In this document: piece by piece, positions 35,787 to 45,638 of the stretch | Numbering within the stretch: the first letter of the stretch is position 1 | How the letters are laid out: every line of letters begins with the position of its first letter | From: Oligoflexus sp. | GTDB lineage: Bacteria; Bdellovibrionota_B; Oligoflexia; Oligoflexales; Oligoflexaceae | NCBI GenBank assembly: GCA_014378195.1 | Contig: JACMOC010000008.1 | Span: 1-64,000 of the forward strand | Reading direction: 5' to 3' | DNA length: 64,000 bases | The notes under the pieces: generated by a model | The model's database searches: none | Told to the model about the DNA's origin: nothing | The model's input: only the letters and a program-made list of their open reading frames with translations | Translations under genes and position numbers: made by a program

Positions 35787-36524
35787 ATGAAAAAATCCCT
35801 TCTTTTAGTAACTTTCCTAGCGTCAGCCCTTACCGCCCGCGCTTATGCGGACCCACAAGAGCTGTTTACCCATGGCCCTGGTGGACATTATCCAGGTGGA
35901 GACCACGGCGGCGATCATGACCACGGTCCTATCATCATTCCTATCCCTATGCCCGGTCCAGGCCCTGGACATGATGATGGACACGACCACGGCGGCAGTT
36001 CGGGTGACGACTCCTACCATTATCCCCGTAGCGGCGATCGCGTGCTGGATCAGTACGATCGCGTTGCGACAGTCTTGAATGTTTACTCAAATGGCCGCGC
36101 AGAGATCTCGCTCGACAACGTCAATTCCACCGCTATTGTCGATACAAACACATTGGCTGTTGAAGTTCAGTGCAATGACGGCGTGTGTGCCGGCGATCAT
36201 GTCCTCGATAACAACAATCGCCTTGGCAATGTTGTGGATGTATTTTCGAACGGCAAATCCAACGTAAACCTCGCCAACTACGATACCAATTTCATCGCCG
36301 TGAATTACGTTTTGGGAGTGGGCTACCGTTGCATCGAGAATCTGTGTGCGGGAGACCATGTCATCGATCGTTATAACCGTGCCGGTTTTGTAAAAGATGT
36401 TTTTGATAATGGTGCAGCGAGCGTGGACCTCGACAACGGATACAACGACGTTATCATGTCGTTTGACGACCTCAATATTCGTCTGAATTGTCGACTCAAA
36501 GTAAACTGTGATGCTCACAATTAA
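35787..36524 (+). CDS. Secreted His/Gly/Asp-rich protein with three internal repeats
   Basis: This 245-residue protein has a signal peptide (ends ARAYA) and a His/Asp/Gly/Pro-rich segment (about 28-85: GGDHGGDHDHG, GPGPGHDDGHDHGG) likely to bind metal. Three repeats of about 48 residues follow, each with a core like GDxVLDxxNRxGxVxDVFxNGxAxVxLDN. The second and third open with CxxxxCAGDH. The Cys pairs suggest disulfides. I do not recognise the repeat family by name. It is an exported, probably periplasmic or surface protein, monocistronic with its own terminator. Confidence 0.82.
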   Translation: MKKSLLLVTFLASALTARAYADPQELFTHGPGGHYPGGDHGGDHDHGPIIIPIPMPGPGPGHDDGHDHGGSSGDDSYHYPRSGDRVLDQYDRVATVLNVYSNGRAEISLDNVNSTAIVDTNTLAVEVQCNDGVCAGDHVLDNNNRLGNVVDVFSNGKSNVNLANYDTNFIAVNYVLGVGYRCIENLCAGDHVIDRYNRAGFVKDVFDNGAASVDLDNGYNDVIMSFDDLNIRLNCRLKVNCDAHN

Positions 36525-36551
36525 GTTTTGAACATCGTCATGAGCTTATAG

Positions 36552-36580
36552 CGGGCGTCCCATGCAGGGATGCCCGTTTT
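36552..36580 (+). terminator. Terminator of the His-rich repeat protein gene
   Basis: CGGGCGTCCC and GGGATGCCCG pair around ATGCA with one G-T pair, followed by TTTTCTTT. Confidence 0.8.
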
Positions 36581-36736
36581 CTTTGATTTAAAATTCCTGT
36601 CTGCTCCAAGCCTCCGAAACTTTGTGTAAATGGACGGCGATTCCCTATAATACCAAAGCCTCGTGCCACCTCTGACCAAAAACACATTCAACTCAGAGGA
36701 CTTATCTGCCGAATCTTACAGAGCAAAAGCTTTAGG

Positions 36737-39700
36737 ATGGTGGTGGGTTGCATGAGCTCCGGTCGAGGCAATAGACAAATCCAAAACTTCTTACCCTGGT
36801 TCGTGCTCGGCATGTGCTTGAGCCTTACGTATTTTGCCTATCAATCAAGCGCTTCTTATCTCAAAAACTCAGAAGAAATATCGCTTCGTAAACACAGTGA
36901 TCATCTCGAGCAAAAACTCGTTAATCGCATCAAAGGCTATGAACAGGCGCTGATAGCCACCGCCGGCTTTTTTGAATCCTCAGGCGAAGTCACGTCACCC
37001 GCTTGGGACTCCTTTATGAGTTCTCTTAAAGTCCGCGATCGTTTCCCGGGATTTCGGGCCATTGCGTATGCTCCATGGGTACTCGACGCCGACCGCAAGG
37101 ATTTCCAGTCAAAAATCAGGCGGGAAAGCGTCAAGGACTTTACGATACAAGGCGGGACGCAAACCGACTATTTCCCGGTTTTGTATGTGACCTCTGAGCG
37201 CGACATGAGCGATCTGGTCGGTCGCGATATCGGCAGCGAACCCATCCGACGTGAGACGATCAAAAAAGCCAGGGATGCCGGTGAAGTCGTGCTCAGCGCA
37301 CCGCTCAATCTTTTGTCTGACGTCGATCGACAGCCGTCTATGATCCTGATGATGCCGCTTTTTCAAAAAGGCACCGTGGCTTTTTCGGAGGACCAAAAAC
37401 GGCTTAGCTTTCAAGGCGTTATCTATGCTCCATTCGCCTTAAAAGAAGTGATCGACATCACCTTTGCCAACGAACTCAAAAACAACAGTCTCACGATTCT
37501 CGATAGCGAGACACTCGACAAACCTTTGTTTGATAATTTCCGCAATATCCTTAGAAACGACGATGACGACGAAATTTACGAACACAATTCCACGATAGAC
37601 CTCTACGGGCGGACCTGGATATTCCATTGGAAAATGCCTCTCAATACGGAGAGTGTCGACCACAGTGCGCACATTGTTTTGGGCGTTGGGGCGCTCATCA
37701 GTCTCGTAGCGTTCGCAGTACTTTCATTTTTAATGTCCAATCGAAACGTTGCCCTTAAACTTGCTGAAGATACGACTCAGACGCTTCGTGATACCTTTGC
37801 GCTCCAGCAGGCGATACTCGACGGCGTTCGTTACGCGATCGTTTCGGTTGATCATGAAGGCTATGTCCAGCACTTCAATCGCACGGCGGAAAACGAGTTG
37901 GGTTACCTCGCAGGCGAGCTGATCGGCAAGCTTGGGATCGATCTGATCTTCGATACCGTTGATATGGAAGAAAAAGCGATCGCGCTGTCGGCCGTTACGG
38001 GGACATACGTGATGCCTGGGTTGCCGCTTATCGTCGCACTCGACAAGGATCAGAAACACCTCGACCAGGAATGGACATGCATTCGTAAAGACGGGTCGAG
38101 GTTTCCTGTTCAACTTTCCGTTGCGACGCTCCGCGATGAATCGGAAAACATAACGGGCTATGCGCTTATCAGCATGAACATCAGTGCACAAAAACGTGCT
38201 GAACATATCAAGTCCACTCGCCTTAGCATAACGGAAACACTCGCCCGTTCTGAAACGAGTCATGGGGCATTACCCAACGTTCTGTCTATCCTTGGCGCCA
38301 AGCTCGGATTTGATGCCTGTGCTTTCTGGAATTACAATGATGAAACGTCTTTCTTCAAAAAAGACTATCAATGGACCAATGCCAAGGTTCAGGTCCACGG
38401 ACACGATGATATAGACCGTTCCAGCGGCATGCTGAATAACTCTGAGTTGCACCTATCTCTTGCGCGTCGACCGCTCACCTTCCACAGAGAACATGAGCAC
38501 GCTAATCTGCAAACATTCCGGACTATGTTTGTCGTCCCCTTGCACAGTGGCGACGGACTCAAGGGTTGCTGCACGCTATACAGCATAAATGCAAAAGAAT
38601 CCGACGAGTCTCTTTTCGATACGCTTCACGAGATCGGTCTGTTGCTTGGTCAGTTCCAGAAACGCCTCAACGCCGAACAGGCTTTGCGAGAAAGCGAGGA
38701 ACGGTTCAAGGCATTTATGGAGAACAGTCCAGTCCTTGCCTATATCAAGTCGGAAGATGGCCGCATAGTCTATATGAATGAATATGGCGCCAAAAGTTTT
38801 GGTCTCAAGTCCTTTGATCTTCTCGATCGTAAGCTGCAGGATCTTTTGCCGGCTTCCCTCTATCAACCCATCATCGATGCCGAACAGAAGGCTTGGGATG
38901 GCACACGTTCTGCGTACGAGCTTTGTCACCTGGTCGACGGCCGCGGTCGTGACAGCTACTGGATGATGTTTCATTTTCTGCTGAAAGCTCAGAACGGAAA
39001 ACGATTCATCGGTGCTATTTCGATCGACGTCACCGAGCAAAAGCGCATCGAGTTAGAATTCCAACAGGCGCGGCTCGTTGCCGAAAATGCCAACAAATCA
39101 AAAAGCGAATTCTTAGCCAACGTGAGTCACGAGGTTCGTACTCCGATGAACGGGATTATTGGAATGGCCGAACTGCTCCTTCGCACGCAGCTTATGCCTG
39201 AGCAACGCGATTATCTTAATATGATGATGTTCTCCGCTGACACTCTTTTGACTATAGTGAACGATATTCTCGACTTCTCGAAAATCGATGCCGGCAAACT
39301 CAGTCTCGAACTCGTTGATTTCAATCTTCAGGATGTTGTCAGTGCGGCCGTCAGACCGCTGTATTCGCGAGCCTTCGAAAAAGGCGTCCAATTTCTTATC
39401 GATATCGATACTGAGCTGTCCAGCAATTTCCTGGGCGATCCCCTTCGGATAAGCCAAATCCTCATCAATCTCATGAGTAATGCTATCAAGTTTACGAACG
39501 TTGGGTCGGTCGTCCTTTCAATCAAATCGACAGGACGTACGGAGATTGATGGAGGTGTCTTCCAACAGTTACGGTTCGCTGTGAAAGATACCGGGATCGG
39601 TATCTCTGAAGACAAACAGAATATAATTTTTGAAGCCTTCTCTCAAGCCGACGGTTCGACATCCCGAAATTTCGGAGGTTCTGGGCTGGGTCTCACCATT

Positions 39701-40984
39701 TCCTCAAGTCTCGTAAATTTGATGGGGAGCCGCATTCATGTCGAAAGCAAACCAAACGAGGGGAGTTTATTCACGTTTGATCTAAAACTCCTGCTTGGTC
39801 AAGACGAAATGCAGCCTAGGATGGATGCGAAGTCCGTTGCTCTCTTATGCGATACAAAGGAAAGCGCAACTCTCCTCGAACAACAACTCCTCACGCAAAA
39901 TATGCAGACGGTTCGACTCAGTTCCGCCGAGTCAGCTCTCCAGGAACTCCTTACAAACACTCCCGACTTTGTGTTGGTTGACCTTGCACTCGGCTACAAT
40001 CGCTCCTATGAACTTATTCGCTCAGTTCGACAATCCGCGGCTCTTTCCCAGCTGAAGATTATCGTGATCATTGCTGAAATGTCTCAGTTCTCCATTAGCC
40101 TTTGCCAGGAATTCAAGGTTGACGGTCAGGTGCTTAAGCCACTCCTGCCAAGGGATGTGATTGAAGCGCTCGAGGGCAACCGCCAACTCTCACGTATGGT
40201 TCAATCCAATATGCGTGACGATGTGCACATTGGAATCGGTCTCAAGGTCCTGCTCGTCGAAGACAATGTCATCAATCAGACCCTTGCTTTACGCCTACTC
40301 GAAAGAAAGGGCTGTCGGGTCCAACTTGCTAAAAACGGTAACGAAGCTGTCCGTATGGCAATCGACGAGAAATTCGACCTTATACTCATGGATATTCAGA
40401 TGCCCGGTAAAGGTGGGGTGGAAGCTACGCAGGATATCAGGCGGGAGAAAAACAACGCTTATACCACAATCGTGGCGATGACAGCGCATGCAATGCAGGG
40501 CGATAAAGAGCGATTCCTCCAGGTGGGCATGGATGCTTACCTAAGCAAACCTATTCGGGTGGAAGACCTCTACGCTATCGTTAACGCTGCGGCGATTCAA
40601 ACGGGCCGAGTGGGGAAAGCCTATCAATTCATCGATGAAAAGAAGTTTCTTAATGCCCTGGGGGGCGATCACGAACTTCTCATCGAGCTCGCGCAGACTT
40701 TCGTCGCGAGTGCTCCAGCGACACTCCAGGATCTCGAACATGCCGTCGTCACGCGCAACAAAGTTGAGATCGAACTCTGGGCGCACAAATTGAAAGGGGC
40801 TTTGGCCATGCTGGAAGCGGAACAAGCTGTGGCAATAGCGCAAAGGATGGAAATGATGGGTGAGTCTGGAGATCTAAATGATATCGATGGCGCACTGAAG
40901 TCGCTCCAGGATCTATTTCGCTCCGTGCTCCAAGATGTTCAGCACATACTAGATAGTCACAAAGCAGCTGGAAAAGTTGCTTAA
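36737..40984 (+). CDS. Hybrid histidine kinase: CHASE-PAS-GAF-PAS-HisKA-HATPase-REC-REC-HPt
   Basis: This 1415-residue membrane kinase has one helix near 20-37, a periplasmic CHASE domain to about 300 and a second helix near 310-333. PAS (about 355-470), GAF (about 500-640) and PAS (about 650-765) domains follow. HisKA has the H-box SHEVRTPMNG (His near 798). HATPase has NAIKF, DTGIGIS and GGSGLGLTIS. The first REC (about 1030-1150) is degenerate: one of the two N-terminal acidic residues and the switch Thr/Ser are missing. The second REC has LLVEDN and LMDIQMPG. A C-terminal HPt has AHKLKGAL. The start is uncertain: ATG 36737 or ATG 36752. It is a self-contained phosphorelay with unknown ligand and partner. 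Confidence 0.94.
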   Translation: MVVGCMSSGRGNRQIQNFLPWFVLGMCLSLTYFAYQSSASYLKNSEEISLRKHSDHLEQKLVNRIKGYEQALIATAGFFESSGEVTSPAWDSFMSSLKVRDRFPGFRAIAYAPWVLDADRKDFQSKIRRESVKDFTIQGGTQTDYFPVLYVTSERDMSDLVGRDIGSEPIRRETIKKARDAGEVVLSAPLNLLSDVDRQPSMILMMPLFQKGTVAFSEDQKRLSFQGVIYAPFALKEVIDITFANELKNNSLTILDSETLDKPLFDNFRNILRNDDDDEIYEHNSTIDLYGRTWIFHWKMPLNTESVDHSAHIVLGVGALISLVAFAVLSFLMSNRNVALKLAEDTTQTLRDTFALQQAILDGVRYAIVSVDHEGYVQHFNRTAENELGYLAGELIGKLGIDLIFDTVDMEEKAIALSAVTGTYVMPGLPLIVALDKDQKHLDQEWTCIRKDGSRFPVQLSVATLRDESENITGYALISMNISAQKRAEHIKSTRLSITETLARSETSHGALPNVLSILGAKLGFDACAFWNYNDETSFFKKDYQWTNAKVQVHGHDDIDRSSGMLNNSELHLSLARRPLTFHREHEHANLQTFRTMFVVPLHSGDGLKGCCTLYSINAKESDESLFDTLHEIGLLLGQFQKRLNAEQALRESEERFKAFMENSPVLAYIKSEDGRIVYMNEYGAKSFGLKSFDLLDRKLQDLLPASLYQPIIDAEQKAWDGTRSAYELCHLVDGRGRDSYWMMFHFLLKAQNGKRFIGAISIDVTEQKRIELEFQQARLVAENANKSKSEFLANVSHEVRTPMNGIIGMAELLLRTQLMPEQRDYLNMMMFSADTLLTIVNDILDFSKIDAGKLSLELVDFNLQDVVSAAVRPLYSRAFEKGVQFLIDIDTELSSNFLGDPLRISQILINLMSNAIKFTNVGSVVLSIKSTGRTEIDGGVFQQLRFAVKDTGIGISEDKQNIIFEAFSQADGSTSRNFGGSGLGLTISSSLVNLMGSRIHVESKPNEGSLFTFDLKLLLGQDEMQPRMDAKSVALLCDTKESATLLEQQLLTQNMQTVRLSSAESALQELLTNTPDFVLVDLALGYNRSYELIRSVRQSAALSQLKIIVIIAEMSQFSISLCQEFKVDGQVLKPLLPRDVIEALEGNRQLSRMVQSNMRDDVHIGIGLKVLLVEDNVINQTLALRLLERKGCRVQLAKNGNEAVRMAIDEKFDLILMDIQMPGKGGVEATQDIRREKNNAYTTIVAMTAHAMQGDKERFLQVGMDAYLSKPIRVEDLYAIVNAAAIQTGRVGKAYQFIDEKKFLNALGGDHELLIELAQTFVASAPATLQDLEHAVVTRNKVEIELWAHKLKGALAMLEAEQAVAIAQRMEMMGESGDLNDIDGALKSLQDLFRSVLQDVQHILDSHKAAGKVA

Positions 40985-41022
40985 AATCGGATCTCACCAC
41001 ACTTTTATAGAAAGCAAATGTC

Positions 41023-41883
41023 ATGAAATCCTTCGTATGTTTAGCCCTTGGTTTCGCTCTTGTGTCAACGTCTGCCTGTAAAAGCGTAAATGCGACCAAA
41101 CGTCACAGCCAGGACTCAGAAATTTCCGCAGCGGTGGCTTCTGAGGGGCAGGATGATCCCGCACTTTTTTCTGATGATCTTTCTATGAATCCGACTTTGA
41201 CCCCTGGCGAGGCTGCAAAACACGCTAAAACGGGCGCCAATCTCGTGGGTGAGTCTAACGTAAACCAATCCGAGATTGTTCCCGTGATTACTACGGCCCC
41301 AGCGGGATTCGCTATTGAGGTTATCAAAGCCGAAGGAGCGGGCTGTCCCTCCGGCAGTTTCGCTAGCAATATTTCACCCGACAAACAAGCTTTTACCGTT
41401 ACGTTTAGCCAATTTGGAACCGAGCTTGTTGCCGGGACCAAAAAAAGCGTAAAATCCTGTCGCGTGAGTCTTACGACAAACGTTCCCGAAGGCTGGCAGT
41501 ATTCTGTAGCGAGCTTTAACTTCCGTGGTTTTCTCACTATCGACGAAGGCGTAGAGTCGCTGCATGCGACACGTTACTATTTTAACAAATGTGGACGTTC
41601 AGGAGGCTTCAAGCACCAGGAAGTGGGGCCGCTAACGAAAGATTTTGTTTATACGGATATGATCGGAATTTTGACAAGTACGATCAGTCATGAGTGGTCA
41701 GCCTGTAATGGCAAGAGCGATCTACGTATTGATACAGCACTGCGACTTCGTAATACGAGCGTAAAGAAGTTTCCGGAAGCGGTTGGGATTATTTCAAATG
41801 ACAGTGTAGATGGCGAGATAACGCAGAAGTTTGGCTTGAGTTGGCGGAAATGTCCTACGGAGCCAGTCTCGATATCGAAATGA
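41023..41883 (+). CDS. DUF4360-like lipoprotein
   Basis: This 286-residue protein has a lipobox ending STSAC. A disordered region (about 20-100) precedes a domain with GCPSGSFASNISPDKQAFTV, SCRVSLTTNVPEGWQYSV, FRGFLTIDEGV, TRYYF and a closing LRIDTALRLRN. This order matches the DUF4360 family of secreted proteins of unknown function. Paired Cys residues suggest disulfides. It starts 38 bp after the hybrid kinase and might be cotranscribed. Confidence 0.85.
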   Translation: MKSFVCLALGFALVSTSACKSVNATKRHSQDSEISAAVASEGQDDPALFSDDLSMNPTLTPGEAAKHAKTGANLVGESNVNQSEIVPVITTAPAGFAIEVIKAEGAGCPSGSFASNISPDKQAFTVTFSQFGTELVAGTKKSVKSCRVSLTTNVPEGWQYSVASFNFRGFLTIDEGVESLHATRYYFNKCGRSGGFKHQEVGPLTKDFVYTDMIGILTSTISHEWSACNGKSDLRIDTALRLRNTSVKKFPEAVGIISNDSVDGEITQKFGLSWRKCPTEPVSISK

Positions 41884-41964
41884 AGCGTTCCAACATCATC
41901 TTCGGCTATCCAAAGATGGTGTGCAGCTGTGGATACGCTTCACGAACCAAACAGCACTCGAAAA

Positions 41965-42215
41965 TTATGATCGTCTGCACAATCTTGCATGAGTCACAGT
42001 CTCTGACGGACGGTACTCAACACATTCATAAAGTTTTGAAATCAAGTCTGTCCCTTCAAAGAGCCGCTCACCAGCACCCAAAAGCTTGGAAGTAAGGACC
42101 AGATGAAGTTCGTCCACGAGTCTGAGCCGGAGGTGCTGGCGGATCAAATTGGAACCGTCCCCCCAATCGTACGTCTCGGCCTTTGGCAGCTTCAAACGCT
42201 CGCTTCAGGGCCGCT
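41965..42215 (-). pseudogene. Remnant of a dihydrofolate-reductase-family (RibD C-like) gene
   Basis: On the minus strand the text reads ALKRAFEAAKGRDV, then after a frame change DGSNLIRQ, LVDELHLVL, LLGAGERLFEGTDL and YECVEY. This is the C-terminal half of the small DHFR/RibD-C-like reductase family. The N-terminal half and NADPH-binding start are gone and a frameshift lies near 42170. The remaining 41884-41964 shows nothing. It is decayed and not expected to be functional. Confidence 0.72.
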
Positions 42216-42420
42216 TCAATGCCTTCCGTGACAGGTTCTGGAGTTTGTCGAGGAGTTGAAAACCGTTGCCATCGGGGAGCTCAATGTCACTGATGAGGAC
42301 GTTAGGGCGCTCGTTCTCAAAGGCAGCGATGCACGCTGTAAGAGTATCGGTTGCTGTCACGCAGGCCCCTGCGTCTTTGAGAAGAGTTTTCAAGGATTGT
42401 AAGAGATAGATATAACGCGA
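42205..42420 (-). pseudogene. Remnant of a response-regulator receiver domain
   Basis: The minus strand encodes LKTLLKDAGACVTATD, then NVLISDIELPDGNGFQLLDKL, the middle of a REC domain with the phospho-acceptor Asp. The N-terminal VLVVDD strand is missing and the frame ends soon after the acceptor region, directly joined to the DHFR-like remnant. No start codon with a ribosome site is visible. From 42421 to 42650 I see only AT-rich leader sequence of the chitinase gene. Confidence 0.7.
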
Positions 42421-42650
42421 GATGGATCGCGGCGATCCTACCGAAAACCTGTAATAACTTTTTTTCAGAAAAACCTGCTTTCTATCAAGATATAAATCCA
42501 GACTTAAGCGTCATAAAAATCAAGGGCTTATACGTTTTTTCTTATTAAGCCCCAACTTTTTCCGAAAGGATATTGTGAGCGGCTCGCTAGCTAATTCAGC
42601 TGTCGTAAATTCTCACAAATAATCTACAAACGCGAGAAAAAGGATCTTTC

Positions 42651-43898
42651 ATGCAATCCATATATACTTTGTTAGCCCTAAGCGCCCTTACTGTCATCAC
42701 AGCTTGCGGGATGGAACGCCCCATTAAGATGAGTGCAAGGCCGCTTGAGTCAACCGTTGCACAGCAGACAACGAATGTCGATGCAACCTCCCTCATCGAT
42801 GCCGGTGCGCTGGCGATCTCTGTTAATCTTAAGACTGTCGGGACAGGGCAGTTTCTAACGGCTGAGAACGGCGGTGGCAACGTTTTGAATGCTAATCGAT
42901 GGGGCGCGCAGGGTTGGGAAGAATTCAAACTCATCGACAAAAATGGTGGCGCTCTCCAAAATGGTGATTTTGTATATATCCGGACGGTAAACGGTAACTA
43001 TTTGCAGGTGAGTAATGGTTGGAGCACCACCCTCAACGCGTCGAGTTCCAATGCCGACACCTGGGAGATGTTTAGTGTCGTCAGACAAAATGGAGATGGT
43101 GTCGTCGGTAACGGTGATGCGATAGCCCTTCGCTCTTATACCACGGGCAAATTCATTTCGGCCTTGGGCGGTGGCGGTGGCGGTGTCGATGTTCATGGGG
43201 AAGGCGCACTGGGTTGGGAATATTTTACTGTATCAATTCTTGGCTCGTCATCGGCTTCAACGAATGCGTCAGCTGCCGTGTCGAGCGGATTCAGCTCAAT
43301 TTTTACCGAAGCTATGTTTAACACTCTATATCCGCAAAGAAACCAGTTCTACACTTACCAAGGCCTGGTCGCAGCTGCCGACTCTGTCGCAGGATTTGCG
43401 AAGTCCGGCACACTCGAGAATAGGAAGTTCGAAGTTGCAGCTTTCCTTGCCAACGTCGCCCAGGAAACGGGTCGCCTTGTTTATGTCGAGGAGATTGTGA
43501 AAGCTGACTACTGTGATTATTCTAATGTCGCTCCTTGCGCATCGGGCAAACGCTACTACGGCCGCGGGCCGCTGCAGATCAGCTGGAACTACAATTACCA
43601 GGCAGCCGGACAATTTCTCAACCTACCGCTACTCGCAAATCCGGATTTGATTGCGCAGGATCCGAAAGTTGCCTGGCAAACAGGTCTCTGGTTTTGGATG
43701 ACTCAGTCGGGAGCGGGTTACGACACCTCGCATAACTGGAGTCTCAAAGGTAATTTTGGCGAGACGATTCGCAGTATAAATGGTGGCCTGGAATGCAATG
43801 GCGGCCCCAATACCACAGGCGCGGCGATGCGTAGACAGTATTTTGGAGAAGTGGCTGGCATCATTGGAGTGAGTACCGGCTGGCAGACAGGCTGCTAA
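42651..43898 (+). CDS. GH19 chitinase-like lipoprotein with fascin-like beta-trefoil
   Basis: This 415-residue protein starts at ATG 42651 after AAAGGA. The lipobox ends VITAC. Residues about 55-205 are a fascin/beta-trefoil domain with three repeats (GQFLTAENGGG, GNYLQVSNGW, GKFISALGGGG, each followed by a W-E-x-F motif). The GH19 domain (about 215-410) has catalytic Glu in FLANVAQETGRL, a second Glu in YVEEI, the YYGRGPLQISWNYNY signature and INGGLECNGG. It would cleave chitin or related GlcNAc polymers and be anchored in the outer membrane or periplasm. Confidence 0.92.
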   Translation: MQSIYTLLALSALTVITACGMERPIKMSARPLESTVAQQTTNVDATSLIDAGALAISVNLKTVGTGQFLTAENGGGNVLNANRWGAQGWEEFKLIDKNGGALQNGDFVYIRTVNGNYLQVSNGWSTTLNASSSNADTWEMFSVVRQNGDGVVGNGDAIALRSYTTGKFISALGGGGGGVDVHGEGALGWEYFTVSILGSSSASTNASAAVSSGFSSIFTEAMFNTLYPQRNQFYTYQGLVAAADSVAGFAKSGTLENRKFEVAAFLANVAQETGRLVYVEEIVKADYCDYSNVAPCASGKRYYGRGPLQISWNYNYQAAGQFLNLPLLANPDLIAQDPKVAWQTGLWFWMTQSGAGYDTSHNWSLKGNFGETIRSINGGLECNGGPNTTGAAMRRQYFGEVAGIIGVSTGWQTGC

Positions 43899-43926
43899 GA
43901 TTTCGGAGAGTGAGAAAGAAAGAGAA

Positions 43927-43953
43927 AAGGCCTGGCTCCATGAGCCAGGCCTT
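43927..43953. terminator. Bidirectional terminator between chitinase and groL
   Basis: AAGGCCTGGCTC and GAGCCAGGCCTT form a perfect 12-bp stem with a CAT loop. The T-rich run (TTTTCTCTTTCTTT) is on the minus-strand side, so it mainly serves groL. Confidence 0.85.
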
Positions 43954-43989
43954 CCTGATATTATAGCAATCTAAAATGAGAACCCGAAA

Positions 43990-45615
43990 TCAATGATCGT
44001 GGTCATGATCATGATGGCCACCAGCGGCAGAGGCTTTTTTCTCAGGTTTGTCTGTGATCATCGCTTCTGTAGTCAAAAGCAAAGCAGCAACCGAGGCCGC
44101 GTTGACCAAAGCTGTTTTCGTGACTTTAGCCGGATCAAGAACACCTGCTTTGATGAGGTCTTCGTAGACTTCTGTGCGGGCGTTAAAACCGAAGCCATCA
44201 GAGCCCAGACGAATCTTGGCAATGATAGGAGCAGGTTCGAGACCAGCGTTCAGAAGGATCTGGCGGCATGGCTCTTCGATCGCACGATAGATGATCTGGA
44301 CGCCGTGTTTTTGTTCGTCGCTGACTTTCAGGTCTTTGAGGATAGCCTGGCAACGCACAAGAGCGACACCACCACCGGCAACAACACCTTCAGCCACGGC
44401 AGCGCGTGTTGAGTGCAAAGCATCTTCAACGCGAGCTTTTTTCTCTTTCATCTCAGCTTCGCTGTTTGCGCCGACGCTGATAACAGCGACACCGCCGACG
44501 AGTTTCGCGAGACGTTCCTGCAGTTGGTTTCTGTCGTAGTCACCGCTTGCATCTTTGATTTGAGCACGCAATGTCTTGATGCGGGCATCGATAACATCTT
44601 TGCTACCTTTGCTGCTCACGATCGTTGTGTTGTCTTTGTCGATCGTGATGCGCGAGGCAAAACCAAGCGATTGCAGATCGAGAGTTTCGATATTGATACC
44701 GAGGTCTTCGGAGACCAAAGTTCCGCCTGTGAGAGCCGCGATATCTTCAAGAAGGGCTTTACGGCGATCGCCGAAGGCCGGGGCTTTGACAGCTGCGATT
44801 TTGATCGTGCCGCGAAGTTTGTTGACGACGAGAGTCGAGAGCGCTTCGCCATCGATGTCTTCAGCGATGATAAGAAGTGGTTTCTGCGAACGAGCAACCT
44901 GCTCAAGGACGGGCAGAATCTCTTTCATCGACGAAACGCGTTTTTCGACGAGGAGGATATAAGCGTCTTCGAGTTGAACTTCCATACGCTCAGGATTTGT
45001 CACGAAGTAAGGCGAGAGGTACCCGCGATCAAACTGCATACCTTCGACAACGGTCAAAGTTGTTTCAAAACCTTTGGCTTCGTCCACAGTGATGACGCCA
45101 TCACGGCCGACTTTTTCCATAGCATCGGCGAGGATAGCGCCGATTTCCTGGTCATTATTCGCCGAGATTGAGCCAACGTGGGTGATAGCTTCTTTGGTGT
45201 CGCAAGGCTTCGAGAGTTTGTCGATTTCCTTGACGATAGCAGCGACTGCGATATCGATACCGCGCTTCAGTTCCATAGGATTATGGCCGGCAGCGACGAG
45301 TTTGTTGCCTTCGCGGAAAATGGATTGCGCAAGAACAGTCGCTGTCGTTGTTCCGTCACCAGCGAGGTCTGCGGTTTTCGAGGCAACTTCTTTGACGAGC
45401 TGGACGCCCATATTTTCAAAACGATTGTCGAGGTCGATCACTTTAGCGACGGTAACGCCGTCTTTCGTGATCAGGGGACCGCCGTAATCACGGTCGATCA
45501 AAACATTGCGGCCTTTAGGACCGAGGGTGACCTTAACGGCATTCGCCAAGGTGTCGACGCCGCGCTGAATAGATTCGCGCGATTGATTGCCAAAAGAAAT
45601 AGACTTAACGCTCAT
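43990..45615 (-). CDS. groL: Chaperonin GroEL with His/Asp-rich tail
   Basis: This 541-residue chaperonin subunit shows the family hallmarks [27 protein letters not shown], the ATP-binding [11 protein letters not shown], and [14 protein letters not shown]. The usual C-terminal Gly-Gly-Met repeat inside the folding chamber is replaced by a short tail ending [10 protein letters not shown], which could bind metal. It is cotranscribed with groS, 23 bp upstream. A strong bidirectional terminator follows. Confidence 0.98.
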   Translation of the reverse strand: MSVKSISFGNQSRESIQRGVDTLANAVKVTLGPKGRNVLIDRDYGGPLITKDGVTVAKVIDLDNRFENMGVQLVKEVASKTADLAGDGTTTATVLAQSIFREGNKLVAAGHNPMELKRGIDIAVAAIVKEIDKLSKPCDTKEAITHVGSISANNDQEIGAILADAMEKVGRDGVITVDEAKGFETTLTVVEGMQFDRGYLSPYFVTNPERMEVQLEDAYILLVEKRVSSMKEILPVLEQVARSQKPLLIIAEDIDGEALSTLVVNKLRGTIKIAAVKAPAFGDRRKALLEDIAALTGGTLVSEDLGINIETLDLQSLGFASRITIDKDNTTIVSSKGSKDVIDARIKTLRAQIKDASGDYDRNQLQERLAKLVGGVAVISVGANSEAEMKEKKARVEDALHSTRAAVAEGVVAGGGVALVRCQAILKDLKVSDEQKHGVQIIYRAIEEPCRQILLNAGLEPAPIIAKIRLGSDGFGFNARTEVYEDLIKAGVLDPAKVTKTALVNAASVAALLLTTEAMITDKPEKKASAAGGHHDHDHDH

Positions 45616-45638
45616 ATGATATCTCCTGAAAGAGTCAG

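Noticed and set aside
44413..45171. 252-codon plus-strand frame inside groL
   Set aside because: It is antisense to an unmistakable GroEL.
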